From positions 1 through 16,512 of the forward strand of contig CACYDD010000376.1 of the NCBI GenBank assembly GCA_902773065.1: a stretch of DNA of 16,512 nt, in the 5' to 3' direction. The position numbers were made by a program, and so were the translations under genes. This DNA is from an uncultured Ruminococcus sp. GTDB lineage: Bacteria; Bacillota; Clostridia; Oscillospirales; Acutalibacteraceae. This document shows positions 1-5,849 of this stretch, in pieces. The notes beneath the pieces were generated by a model. That model worked only from the letters and a program-made list of their open reading frames with translations, had not been told where the DNA came from and ran no database searches. Each line of letters starts with the position of its first letter. Position 1 is the stretch's first letter.

Positions 1-681
1 AAATGCAGTAATTTCGGAATCAAGCTCCAGTGAAAATTTCGCGATCGGCTTTTTTTCCTGTTCGGAATACTGCAAAAGCTTCACACTTGACGGAAGCTGA
101 TTCACTCTCAGCGAAATCAGAACAATATCCTCTGTCTTGTCTTCCGTAATATCCGAGATCACAATATTTGAATAGGTTTCATCGATCACCATTTCCCTTA
201 CGGACTCGTTTTCCATTGAATACGCACTGAGCGAATTCACATCAGCATTATAACTGCTCCATCCGACCAGTATTTCATCCTTGCCGTCCGCATTGATATC
301 CTTAAAGATGATTCTGTCAACACCCACGCCGGAATTGGTAAAACTGCCAAGGCAATTCCACTCACCGTCCTCATGCGCGATAATAGACACATTCATCGTG
401 GAATCATTTTCCGTTGAATACAATGCAACGGCATATTCTGTTCCGTCATCTGTTTCAAACAGATTGACCGCCGAGCGGTAATCACCGTTCTGCGGATATT
501 TCAAAGTATACGTGCCGCCTGCTTCTTTTTCAATGACTGTTTGTATTTCCGCCTTGTCGCCTGTAGCTCTCGGCGGCCGAAGCAGTGCCTGTTCGCCAAA
601 GCTTGACTCCGAGCAGCCGCTCAGCATTGCCGCCGCCAGAACCAGTGCCGAAACAGCACATATCAATTTCTTCACTTTCAA
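1..681 (-). CDS. Lipoprotein with VCBS/FG-GAP-like repeat (C-terminus cut by window edge)
   Basis: Reading from the complement of 681, 227 codons stay open to the window edge, so the C-terminus is missing. The first 23 residues form a lipoprotein signal: MKVKK basic start, a hydrophobic stretch, then lipobox L-S-G-C with the lipidated Cys at 23. The mature part has an Asp-rich loop, D128-x-N130-x-D132-G133-x-x-E136, typical of VCBS/FG-GAP calcium-binding repeats, and a weaker second one (DITEDKTEDIV) about 40 residues later. It is probably anchored outside the membrane; its function is unknown. I chose the TTG start because GGGG lies 7 nt upstream; a GTG at 675 is the alternative. It lies 105 bp downstream of trmB on the same strand, separated by a heptamer repeat element. 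VCBS-type beta-propellers often bind ligands or serve as scaffolds, but nothing here shows which. Confidence 0.8.
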   Translation of the reverse strand, partial: MKVKKLICAVSALVLAAAMLSGCSESSFGEQALLRPPRATGDKAEIQTVIEKEAGGTYTLKYPQNGDYRSAVNLFETDDGTEYAVALYSTENDSTMNVSIIAHEDGEWNCLGSFTNSGVGVDRIIFKDINADGKDEILVGWSSYNADVNSLSAYSMENESVREMVIDETYSNIVISDITEDKTEDIVLISLRVNQLPSSVKLLQYSEQEKKPIAKFSLELDSEITAF

Positions 682-696
682 AAAACCACCCCGATG

Positions 697-801
697 TTAA
701 TTAGGAATGAGGAATTAGGAATTAGAAATGATATGAGTAAGATCACAATATTCCGCTATGTGAAGCCATTCCTCATTCCTCACTCCTCATTCCTCATTTT
801 T
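697..801. repeat. Heptamer-armed inverted repeat between trmB and the lipoprotein gene
   Basis: The left arm (697-729) runs in 7-bp words such as AATTAGG and AATGAGG. The right arm (767-801) carries the complement, CATTCCT CATTCCT CACTCCT CATTCCT CATTTTT in exact 7-bp phase. About 40 bp of unrelated sequence separates them, so the whole can fold as a long imperfect hairpin. The right arm overlaps the last codons and stop of trmB. It belongs with the other heptamer elements in this window. Confidence 0.75.
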
Positions 802-1458
802 AAAGCTTCTTTTTGCTATCAGAAACTTGATTTTGATTCCTTCTTCGGAAAACATTTTTTCATGCTCCGTCATGATATTCGGCTCATAGCCCGAACTATG
901 CAGATCTCTTGTCATATAGGTAATGTCAAAAAAACATTCCCTGAAATATTCAATGCTTTCCTCGAACAGCTCGTCATCATCGGTCTTGAAATGAATTTCG
1001 CCGCCGTCACGCAGAAAATTCTTATATTGTGTGAGCTGTCTCGGGTGTGTAAGACGGTGTTTTTTATGTTTTTTCTTCGGCCATGGGTTGCAGAAATTAA
1101 TGTAAATTCTGTCAACCGTATCCTGCTCATCCAGTATTTCATTTATTTTTTCAATATTGTATGCCGTCAGTAAAATATTGTCTGTCGGCAGCTCTTTTTC
1201 CTCAAATACCCTTGAAATATTTCTTCTTGCCACACCAAGCATTTTATATTCAATATCGATCGCAAGATAATTGATCTCTCTGTTAACGGACGCTGCCTGT
1301 GCCATAAAGCTGTTTTTGCCGCAGCCACGCCCTCCACCGAGCGCTTGTCGGCTCTGAAAGCTTTCCAGCCATTTTCCCTTTTTGATTTCAGGATGCTGAA
1401 TAAAATAATTGCAGGCTTCCAGTTCAGGCTTTGCCCAAGGTTTATTTCTCATTCTCAT
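787..1458 (-). CDS. trmB: tRNA (guanine-N7-)-methyltransferase
   Basis: TrmB uses S-adenosylmethionine to make 7-methylguanosine at position 46 in the variable loop of tRNAs. The 223-residue protein begins with the family's N-terminus ([16 protein letters not shown]), has a Rossmann-type core around residues 40-125, the [17 protein letters not shown] signature at 121-137, and the C-terminal pattern [16 protein letters not shown] at 188-203. I start at the ATG at 1458, with AGGAAG 8 nt upstream, rather than at the first ATG of the frame at 1509, which adds a Lys-rich tail unlike the family. The SAM-binding loop is unusual ([11 protein letters not shown], 41-51): the acidic residue usually seen just before GxGxG is Gly. 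An extended -10 promoter lies upstream. The last three codons and stop lie inside a repeat element. Confidence 0.9.
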   Translation of the reverse strand: MRMRNKPWAKPELEACNYFIQHPEIKKGKWLESFQSRQALGGGRGCGKNSFMAQAASVNREINYLAIDIEYKMLGVARRNISRVFEEKELPTDNILLTAYNIEKINEILDEQDTVDRIYINFCNPWPKKKHKKHRLTHPRQLTQYKNFLRDGGEIHFKTDDDELFEESIEYFRECFFDITYMTRDLHSSGYEPNIMTEHEKMFSEEGIKIKFLIAKRSFKNEE

Positions 1459-1515
1459 ATGATAATCTTCCTGTTTCTTTTTCTTATGTACATACATATA
1501 CAAGTACACATATAA

Positions 1516-1524
1516 ATTATAACA
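1516..1524 (-). promoter_or_regulatory. Extended -10 promoter for trmB
   Basis: On the minus strand the sequence reads TGTTATAAT, a perfect TATAAT with the TGn extension, about 57 bp before the chosen trmB start. No good -35 is seen at the usual spacing, which extended -10 promoters can tolerate. Confidence 0.5.
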
Positions 1525-1601
1525 AAGTAAGCGTTTCGGTATTTTCTAAAAAAGAATTTTTAAATAAAATAAAAATCAAATAAAAACCAACCCATTTGTT
1601 C

Positions 1602-1676
1602 AACCGGCGAGCCGCCGGTTCCTGTTTCGCGCTCAAGTTTACAAAAACCCATTATTTTTTTTGCCGCGCCATAAAA
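1602..1676 (-). repeat. Hairpin-ended intergenic repeat, copy 3 (inverted)
   Basis: Read on the minus strand this copy contains GCGCGGCAA, then TAAACTTGAGCGCGAA (16 nt, identical to 3113-3128 on the plus strand), a short spacer, and the hairpin ACCGGCG-GCT-CGCCGGT. It has the same order of parts as the copies at 3073-3150 and 3171-3266 but a different stem sequence. It lies upstream of the ferritin-like gene. Confidence 0.7.
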
Positions 1677-1748
1677 CTCCCGGAAAAATTTTGCACCAAC
1701 GTTCAATCTGTGTCAGCCGCTGCATATATATTTTCAGAGGTGATCATA

Positions 1749-2159
1749 TTGAATAATAATAGTAATTTACCACGACAGCTTCAGCAATACATCAACAATG
1801 AGCTTCATGATGCACAACTGTACCGGATTCTTGCAAAATCTGCCCCCAGCGAAAGAGAACGGCGTATGCTTGATGATTTTTCAAGCGACAGCCAGAACAC
1901 CGCCGACGCTTTGATAACTGCCTACCGCACAATGACCGGCTATACCTTTGAACCGCACCCCGAACCGATCAAAGAAACCGGCTCTTACCGCTCTGTTTTA
2001 AAATCACGCATACGTGAAGAAACAGCCGCTTCCCGAAATTACAGACGACATTATATGCAGATAAATGATAATCTGAAATTAAAGCGTATATTTTTTAACG
2101 CCTACCACAATGCCCTTGAACACGCTGTCGGTATCGTTGAAATGCTGATGAATGTTTAA
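1749..2159 (+). CDS. Small ferritin-like (rubrerythrin-type) protein with a degenerate metal site
   Basis: The TTG start at 1749 has GAGGTG 6 nt upstream; a GTG at 1740 is in frame but lies inside that site. The 136-residue product is all helical. Its layout resembles small clostridial ferritin-like proteins: a start near NLPRQLQQYINNELHDAQLY, a second helix LDDFSSDSQNTADAL, and a C-terminal helix FFNAYHNALEHAV. In such proteins helices two and four normally carry E-x-x-H. Here residues 48-51 read S-Q-N-T and 122-125 read A-L-E-H, so only E18, E90/E91 and H125 look kept. It may have lost diiron chemistry. The family call is from remembered patterns, not an alignment. It is a lone gene converging on the membrane protein gene, with a terminator between. 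Confidence 0.65.
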   Translation: MNNNSNLPRQLQQYINNELHDAQLYRILAKSAPSERERRMLDDFSSDSQNTADALITAYRTMTGYTFEPHPEPIKETGSYRSVLKSRIREETAASRNYRRHYMQINDNLKLKRIFFNAYHNALEHAVGIVEMLMNV

Positions 2160-2162
2160 AGA

Positions 2163-2192
2163 GGGGTTAGGATTCAGGGGTTAGGGATTCCC
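2163..2192. repeat. Heptamer arm just after the ferritin-like gene
   Basis: GGGGTTA GGATTCA GGGGTTA GGGATTC runs in 7-bp phase, starting 3 bp after the stop codon at 2159. It may be the left partner of the arm at 2357-2405, although the words differ. Confidence 0.55.
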
Positions 2193-2240
2193 CCTCAGTT
2201 TTTATTGTAAAGACAACTTTATTCGTCTTCCTCACAAATC

Positions 2241-2278
2241 AACAAAGAGTTCAGACCGCAGTCCGAACTCTTTGTTTT
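2241..2278 (+). terminator. Intrinsic terminator after the ferritin-like gene
   Basis: Arms 2241-2256 and 2261-2276 form a 16-bp stem with one mismatch and a 4-nt CGCA loop, followed by a short T run. On the minus strand the mismatch becomes a G-U pair, so the stem could also act on transcripts from the converging gene. Confidence 0.75.
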
Positions 2279-2356
2279 ACTATTGCTCTGTGTCAGTCCT
2301 GAATTAATAGAAAATCACACAATGGAAAATAGAATGATATTGTGGAGAACCGTGTT

Positions 2357-2405
2357 CATTCCTCACTCCTCATTCCTAATTCCTCATTTTCTCCGAATCC
2401 TAATC
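2357..2405. repeat. Heptamer arm at the 3' end of the membrane protein gene
   Basis: Seven words in phase: CATTCCT, CACTCCT, CATTCCT, AATTCCT, CATTTTC, TCCGAAT, CCTAATC. The last word overlaps the stop codon of the minus-strand gene at 2400-2402. The words match the arm at 767-801. Confidence 0.7.
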
Positions 2406-2855
2406 AAGCACACATCTGATCAGGAAGAGAACGCTGATGATCATATACGCAAAGAAAAATGCGATAAGTCCGACAATTATCGCAGAAAAGAAGGAGATCA
2501 GAGCAAATTCAGAAACAATTCCGAGGAATCCCGCAAAAATTGTACCGAAAATGCCGAAGATCAGTCCTCCGAGATAACATCGTATACACCTGACGGCTTT
2601 TCCCGCCGTTTCCGAAGTCAATGCGATAACCAGTAGGACAAGAAGATACACAAGTGCCGTTACAAGTGCTACCCATGCGGTAAAGCCTGCCCACGCAAGA
2701 ATAGAACTGATAAACTGTGTCACCGCTATTGCGGCAAAAATCAGCCCGCCAATGATCCCGACAAGGATCATAATGCCCCTCATGCACGGCGAGCAGTCTC
2801 TTTTTTCATGTCTTTCCGGTCTTTCGCAGCCGCATCCGTCATAATTACAAATCAT
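2400..2855 (-). CDS. Four-helix membrane protein with Cys-rich N-terminus, function unknown
   Basis: I do not recognise a named family. The 151-residue protein starts with a hydrophilic segment containing five Cys (C3, C8, C10, C21, C24) together with H16, which could bind a metal or form disulfides. About four hydrophobic segments follow, near residues 27-47, 52-78, 94-115 and 118-145, so it is an integral membrane protein. I chose the ATG at 2855 because GGAG lies 9 nt upstream; the ATG pair at 2873/2870 has no ribosome binding site. The final codons and stop run into a heptamer repeat arm. The gene stands alone, with a long 5' region (2856-3060) that contains two interleaved inverted repeats. 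Tandem membrane segments with few charged residues give no clue to a substrate. Confidence 0.7.
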   Translation of the reverse strand: MICNYDGCGCERPERHEKRDCSPCMRGIMILVGIIGGLIFAAIAVTQFISSILAWAGFTAWVALVTALVYLLVLLVIALTSETAGKAVRCIRCYLGGLIFGIFGTIFAGFLGIVSEFALISFFSAIIVGLIAFFFAYMIISVLFLIRCVLD

Positions 2856-2906
2856 ATTATTCAGCTCCATCATTAATTACAGCCGCAAAGGCTATTCCTT
2901 CAAGGC

Positions 2907-3025
2907 AAATAATTACAAAATGACATCCTTTCCGATGCTTGAACTTCAAATAATTTTTCACAAGGGGCAGTCACGTTGTTCATTGTAATTATTTACCGTG
3001 TTCTTCTTTCCCAACTGTGACTGCC
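2907..3025. repeat. Two interleaved inverted repeats (pseudoknot-type order)
   Basis: AAATAATTACAA at 2907-2918 is the exact reverse complement of 2983-2994. GGCAGTCAC at 2966-2974 (then G-TTG) is the reverse complement of 3017-3025 (preceded by CAA-CT). The order is A, B, A', B', so both helices together would make a pseudoknot in RNA. It lies in the 5' region of the minus-strand membrane protein gene. Confidence 0.6.
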
Positions 3026-3072
3026 TTTAGTTTATAATATGCTATAAAGGCTTAAAGCGTGCCTTTTAGTTA

Positions 3073-3150
3073 GCAATAAAAACAAAGTGCGGCAATAAAT
3101 GGTGATTTTCAATAAACTTGAGCGCGAATTCCCTGCGCACGTGGTGCGCC
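3073..3150 (+). repeat. Hairpin-ended intergenic repeat, copy 1
   Basis: The unit begins GCAATAAAAACAAAGTGCGGC, continues through TAAACTTGAGCGCGAATT, a 4-nt spacer (CCCT) and the hairpin GCGCAC-GTG-GTGCGC at 3135-3149. Its first 30 bp closely match the start of copy 2, exactly 98 bp downstream. Confidence 0.75.
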
Positions 3151-3170
3151 TTAGTGTAAAATTATAATTG

Positions 3171-3266
3171 GCAATGAAATCGAAGCGCGGCGATAAATTC
3201 ATCTTTTTTCATTCAGAGCGACCGAAGGGTAGCGACTGCGCGAATTGACAGCGCAGGCACTGCGCC
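3171..3266 (+). repeat. Hairpin-ended intergenic repeat, copy 2
   Basis: The unit begins GCAATGAAATCGAAGCGCGGC and ends GCGCGAATT (3238-3246), spacer GACA, hairpin GCGCAG-GCA-CTGCGC (3251-3265). Compared with copy 1 the outermost base pair before the loop changed from C-G to G-C, with pairing kept. It carries extra sequence before GCGCGAATT. Confidence 0.75.
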
Positions 3267-3272
3267 GCCGGC

Positions 3273-3301
3273 TTGCAAAATTTAATGAATAATGTTATGA
3301 T
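3273..3301 (+). promoter_or_regulatory. Predicted promoter for the ABC-F gene
   Basis: TTGCAA at 3273-3278 and TATGAT at 3296-3301 are 17 bp apart, which fits a housekeeping sigma factor. The -35 lies 7 bp past the hairpin of repeat copy 2, so the repeat borders the promoter directly. Confidence 0.5.
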
Positions 3302-3339
3302 AGGTGTATTGATTTTGAAATGTGTACGGGTGAAAAAGA

Positions 3340-5247
3340 ATGGCACTGATTACAGTAAGCAATTTATCAATGGAATTTGGCGAACAGCTTCTGTTCGATC
3401 ATATGAATTTTGAATTACAACAGGGTGACAGAGTCGGTCTGATCGGCGTGAACGGCTGCGGCAAATCAACACTGTTTAAAATTCTGACAGGTGAGTATAC
3501 CCCGACAGATGGTATCGTTGTCCTTAACAAAAATACAACAGTCGGTTATATGGAACAGCATGTTTGCAGAAATCTTGATTTTTCTGCTTATGATGAAGTA
3601 ATGACCGTTTTTTCCGACCTCATTGAAATGGAAAAGGAGCTGGAAGGGCTGAATTCTCTGATCGGTTCGGTGCATGACGAAATTGACGAAATGGTTGAAA
3701 GACAAGCTTACCTGCATGATGAATTCACAAGACGAGGCGGTCTTACCTGCCGCAGCAGGGCAAGGTCTGCACTTCTGGGGCTTGGCTTTGATGATGAGCA
3801 TATGCAGTTGCCGATCAGCTCGCTCAGCGGCGGACAGAGGGCGAAACTCCAGCTTGCCAAACTGCTTTTGTGCGGTGCAGATCTATTGCTCCTTGACGAA
3901 CCGACTAACCACCTTGATACCGACAGTGTGGAATGGCTTGAAAATTACCTTATCGAATCAAAATGCTCCTTTATCGTCATTTCGCATGACAGATATTTTC
4001 TGGATAAAACTACCAATAAAACTTTTGAGATTGAAAACAAAAAAATGACTCGCTACAACGGCAATTATACGACTTATCTTCCGCAAAAGCAGGAACATCT
4101 TCTCAGTATGCAGCGGGTTTATGATAACACCATGAAGGAAATCAACCGCCTTGAAGGGATCGTTGAACAACAGCGACGCTGGAACAGAGAAAAAAACATC
4201 AAAACCGCCGAAAGCAAAATGAAGGTCATCGAAAGGCTTGAAAAAAATCTTGAAAAGCCCGAAAATGCTCCCTCCTCCATCCGTTTTGACCTCGGTATTA
4301 AAAATCAGAGCGGCGAGGATGTTCTGGAGCTTGACGGTGTTTCGCTGAGTTTTGGAACAAAGCCGCTGTTTGAAAATGTGGATATGGAAGTACACAGGGG
4401 CGAAAGAATTTTCATTCTCGGGCCGAACGGCTGCGGCAAAACCTCACTGCTGAAAACCATCCTCGGAAAATACAAGGCAAATTCAGGACGTATCCGTTTC
4501 GGTGAGGGTGTCAAAACAGGCTATTACGACCAGATACAGACAGGCATGGATAGTGAAAAAACCGTCTTTGACGAGCTTTCCGACCGTTTTCCTGCCATGA
4601 CCAATACAGAAATCAGAAGCACACTGGCAAGATTTCTTTTCAAAAATGATGATGTATTCAAAAATCTTTCTGACCTCAGCGGCGGCGAACGGGCAAGGGT
4701 ACTTCTGACGGAGCTGATGCTGGCAGGGGCGAATTTTCTTTTGCTTGACGAGCCTACCAACCATCTCGATATCAATTCCTGTGCTGCTTTGCAGGAGGCT
4801 CTCGGAGAATATGAGGGTACACTTTTAATTGTTTCTCACGACAGATATCTCATCAATGCACTTGCCGATAAGATTTTCTATCTGACCCCGAACGGTATCA
4901 GGGTATTTGAGGGCAGCTATGAAGATTTTCTGAAAAAAGCAGAACCTTTCAGAAAACCTGCTGCTGCAAAAAGCAGTGAACCTGTGCAGGAAAAACAAAG
5001 TGAATTCAAACGCAAAAAGGAACTTGATGCACAGAGAAGAAAAGACAAAGCACGGCTGAATAAGCTTGAAAAAGAAATTGCCGAAAAGGAAGATGAACTT
5101 TCTGTACTGAATTCTTCCCTGAATGACCCCGAAACAGCAGGAGATTATGAAAAGGTGCTGAAAATCACCGAAAATATTTCTCTTTCCGAAAATGCACTTG
5201 AACTGCTCTATTCTGAATGGGAAGAACTCTCGGAAAGGCTTACATAA
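3340..5247 (+). CDS. ABC-F family ATPase (ribosome-associated, YdiF/Uup-like)
   Basis: ABC-F proteins are soluble twin ATPases that bind the ribosomal E site and act on stalled or antibiotic-bound ribosomes. The 635-residue protein has two ABC domains and no membrane segment. Domain 1: Walker A GVNGCGKST (36-44), signature LSGGQ (162-166), Walker B LLLLDE (182-187), H215 in ISHDR. Domain 2: Walker A GPNGCGKTS (361-369), LSGGE (446-450), LLLDE (467-471), H500. Between them a charged helical linker (about 245-320) matches the P-site tRNA interaction motif region. The C-terminal 80 residues are a Lys/Glu-rich coiled coil, as in YdiF/Uup types. Length fits housekeeping members more than short resistance types, so I would not call it a resistance gene. 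The ribosome binding site (GGGTGA, 8 nt) is weak. No clear plus-strand terminator follows. Confidence 0.92.
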   Translation: MALITVSNLSMEFGEQLLFDHMNFELQQGDRVGLIGVNGCGKSTLFKILTGEYTPTDGIVVLNKNTTVGYMEQHVCRNLDFSAYDEVMTVFSDLIEMEKELEGLNSLIGSVHDEIDEMVERQAYLHDEFTRRGGLTCRSRARSALLGLGFDDEHMQLPISSLSGGQRAKLQLAKLLLCGADLLLLDEPTNHLDTDSVEWLENYLIESKCSFIVISHDRYFLDKTTNKTFEIENKKMTRYNGNYTTYLPQKQEHLLSMQRVYDNTMKEINRLEGIVEQQRRWNREKNIKTAESKMKVIERLEKNLEKPENAPSSIRFDLGIKNQSGEDVLELDGVSLSFGTKPLFENVDMEVHRGERIFILGPNGCGKTSLLKTILGKYKANSGRIRFGEGVKTGYYDQIQTGMDSEKTVFDELSDRFPAMTNTEIRSTLARFLFKNDDVFKNLSDLSGGERARVLLTELMLAGANFLLLDEPTNHLDINSCAALQEALGEYEGTLLIVSHDRYLINALADKIFYLTPNGIRVFEGSYEDFLKKAEPFRKPAAAKSSEPVQEKQSEFKRKKELDAQRRKDKARLNKLEKEIAEKEDELSVLNSSLNDPETAGDYEKVLKITENISLSENALELLYSEWEELSERLT

Positions 5248-5283
5248 AAAAAATAACATGAATTGCCTGATATGGTAACGCAC

Positions 5284-5317
5284 AAAAAATTCCGCTGCCT
5301 TGGTGAAAGCAGCGGAA
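5284..5317 (-). terminator. Intrinsic terminator of the HPr-like gene
   Basis: On the minus strand a perfect 9-bp stem TTCCGCTGC / GCAGCGGAA with a 10-nt loop is followed directly by six T residues, 22 bp after the stop codon. On the plus strand no T run follows, so it is not a good terminator for the ABC-F gene. Confidence 0.88.
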
Positions 5318-5338
5318 GAGATGTATGGTGAAGGATGA

Positions 5339-5578
5339 TTATTTCTGATAGAGATAGGGCTTGATATCCTCATAAAAGCTTTCGGGGATATCGCCGCTTG
5401 GTACTTCCAGTGTGATAGGTTTGGAAATGTCAAGACTGATAATGCCGATCAGCGAATGGGCATTCATGTTGTAAATATCGGAAACCAGATTGATTTCCAA
5501 GGAATCATATTTGGCAATGGTATCCACAAATTCCTTGACGCTCGAAAGATTTTTGAAAAAGACCTCTGTTGTGTACAT
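5339..5578 (-). CDS. HPr-like protein lacking the catalytic histidine
   Basis: The start at 5578 has GGAGG 9 nt upstream; the longer frame to 5683 has no ribosome binding site. The 79-residue product looks like an HPr-fold protein (the PTS phosphocarrier): the segment HSLIGIISLDI (41-51) matches the region around the regulatory Ser46 of HPr, with S42 in the Ser46 place, and is followed by a beta strand (PITLEVPS) and a C-terminal helix. The active-site loop with His15 (G-x-H-A-R-P-A type) is missing; the N-terminus reads FFKNLSSVKEFVDTIAKYD. It should not carry phosphate from enzyme I, but might be phosphorylated on Ser42 or just bind a partner, as Crh does in Bacillus. The gene stands alone with its own promoter and terminator and a leader of about 130 nt. 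Confidence 0.7.
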   Translation of the reverse strand: MYTTEVFFKNLSSVKEFVDTIAKYDSLEINLVSDIYNMNAHSLIGIISLDISKPITLEVPSGDIPESFYEDIKPYLYQK

Positions 5579-5606
5579 AAATAACAGCCTCCGTTTCGTT
5601 GGTGTA

Positions 5607-5644
5607 AAATTGTTTTTGTACTTTACGCACCGGCGGCTCGCCGG
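5607..5644 (+). repeat. Possible decayed copy 4 of the hairpin-ended repeat
   Basis: TTTTTGTA, a short gap, then ACCGGCGGCTCGCCGG (5629-5644). The last 16 nt are identical to the minus strand of copy 3 (1604-1619), but the conserved GCGCGAA part is not intact. It lies in the leader of the HPr-like gene. Confidence 0.45.
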
Positions 5645-5713
5645 CCGTTTCAGAATAATGGTTCTGCCCGGAACAGTCTGCAATAAATTGTTCCGATAGG
5701 TTTTAACAGTTTC

Positions 5714-5742
5714 ATTTTATCAGTATTTTTTGTTAAGGTCAA
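5714..5742 (-). promoter_or_regulatory. Promoter of the HPr-like gene
   Basis: On the minus strand TTGACC (5737-5742), a 17-bp spacer and TAAAAT (5714-5719) with a TGa extension. This predicts a leader of about 130 nt, which contains the hairpin CGGAACA/TGTTCCG and the GC palindrome of repeat copy 4. Confidence 0.7.
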
Positions 5743-5782
5743 CAAATAATTTTTTATTTTTGTCGCAAATTTGATTTTTCAG

Positions 5783-5813
5783 TTGAATTCATGATTATTT
5801 TTATGATAATCAT
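5783..5813 (+). promoter_or_regulatory. Predicted mtaB promoter overlapped by an AT-rich dyad
   Basis: TTGAAT (5783-5788), a 16-bp spacer and GATAAT (5805-5810). The dyad ATGATTAT (5791-5798) / ATAATCAT (5806-5813) has an exact 8-bp match in its arms and covers the spacer and -10, a place where a repressor could sit. No repressor is identified. Confidence 0.4.
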
Positions 5814-5849
5814 ATACTTTTTGGATATAATTTGAGGGGAAGAAATAAT

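Larger units (their letters stand above)
2856..3339. other. Gene-free region between divergent genes, rich in inverted repeats
   Basis: These 484 bp separate the membrane protein gene (minus) from the ABC-F gene (plus). I see no coding potential. It holds two interleaved inverted repeats (2907-3025), two copies of the hairpin-ended repeat (3073-3150 and 3171-3266), and a predicted promoter for the ABC-F gene (3273-3301). Confidence 0.7.

Noticed and set aside
1300..1345. Frameshift in trmB to explain the odd SAM loop
   Set aside because: The frame is open on both sides with family-like residues before and after in the same frame, and the neighbouring frames do not restore a better motif.
2283..2636. 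Plus-strand frame of 117 codons opposite the membrane protein gene
   Set aside because: It covers a heptamer arm and the antisense of the membrane protein gene. The minus-strand frame shows clear membrane segments and a ribosome binding site.
3340..5247. Antibiotic resistance call for the ABC-F protein
   Set aside because: The C-terminal coiled coil and overall length fit housekeeping ABC-F types, and the sequence alone does not show a resistance-type linker.
5791..5813. Fur-box-like sequence upstream of mtaB
   Set aside because: The arms are separated by 7 bp rather than the 7-1-7 order of a Fur site, so only a generic dyad is claimed.
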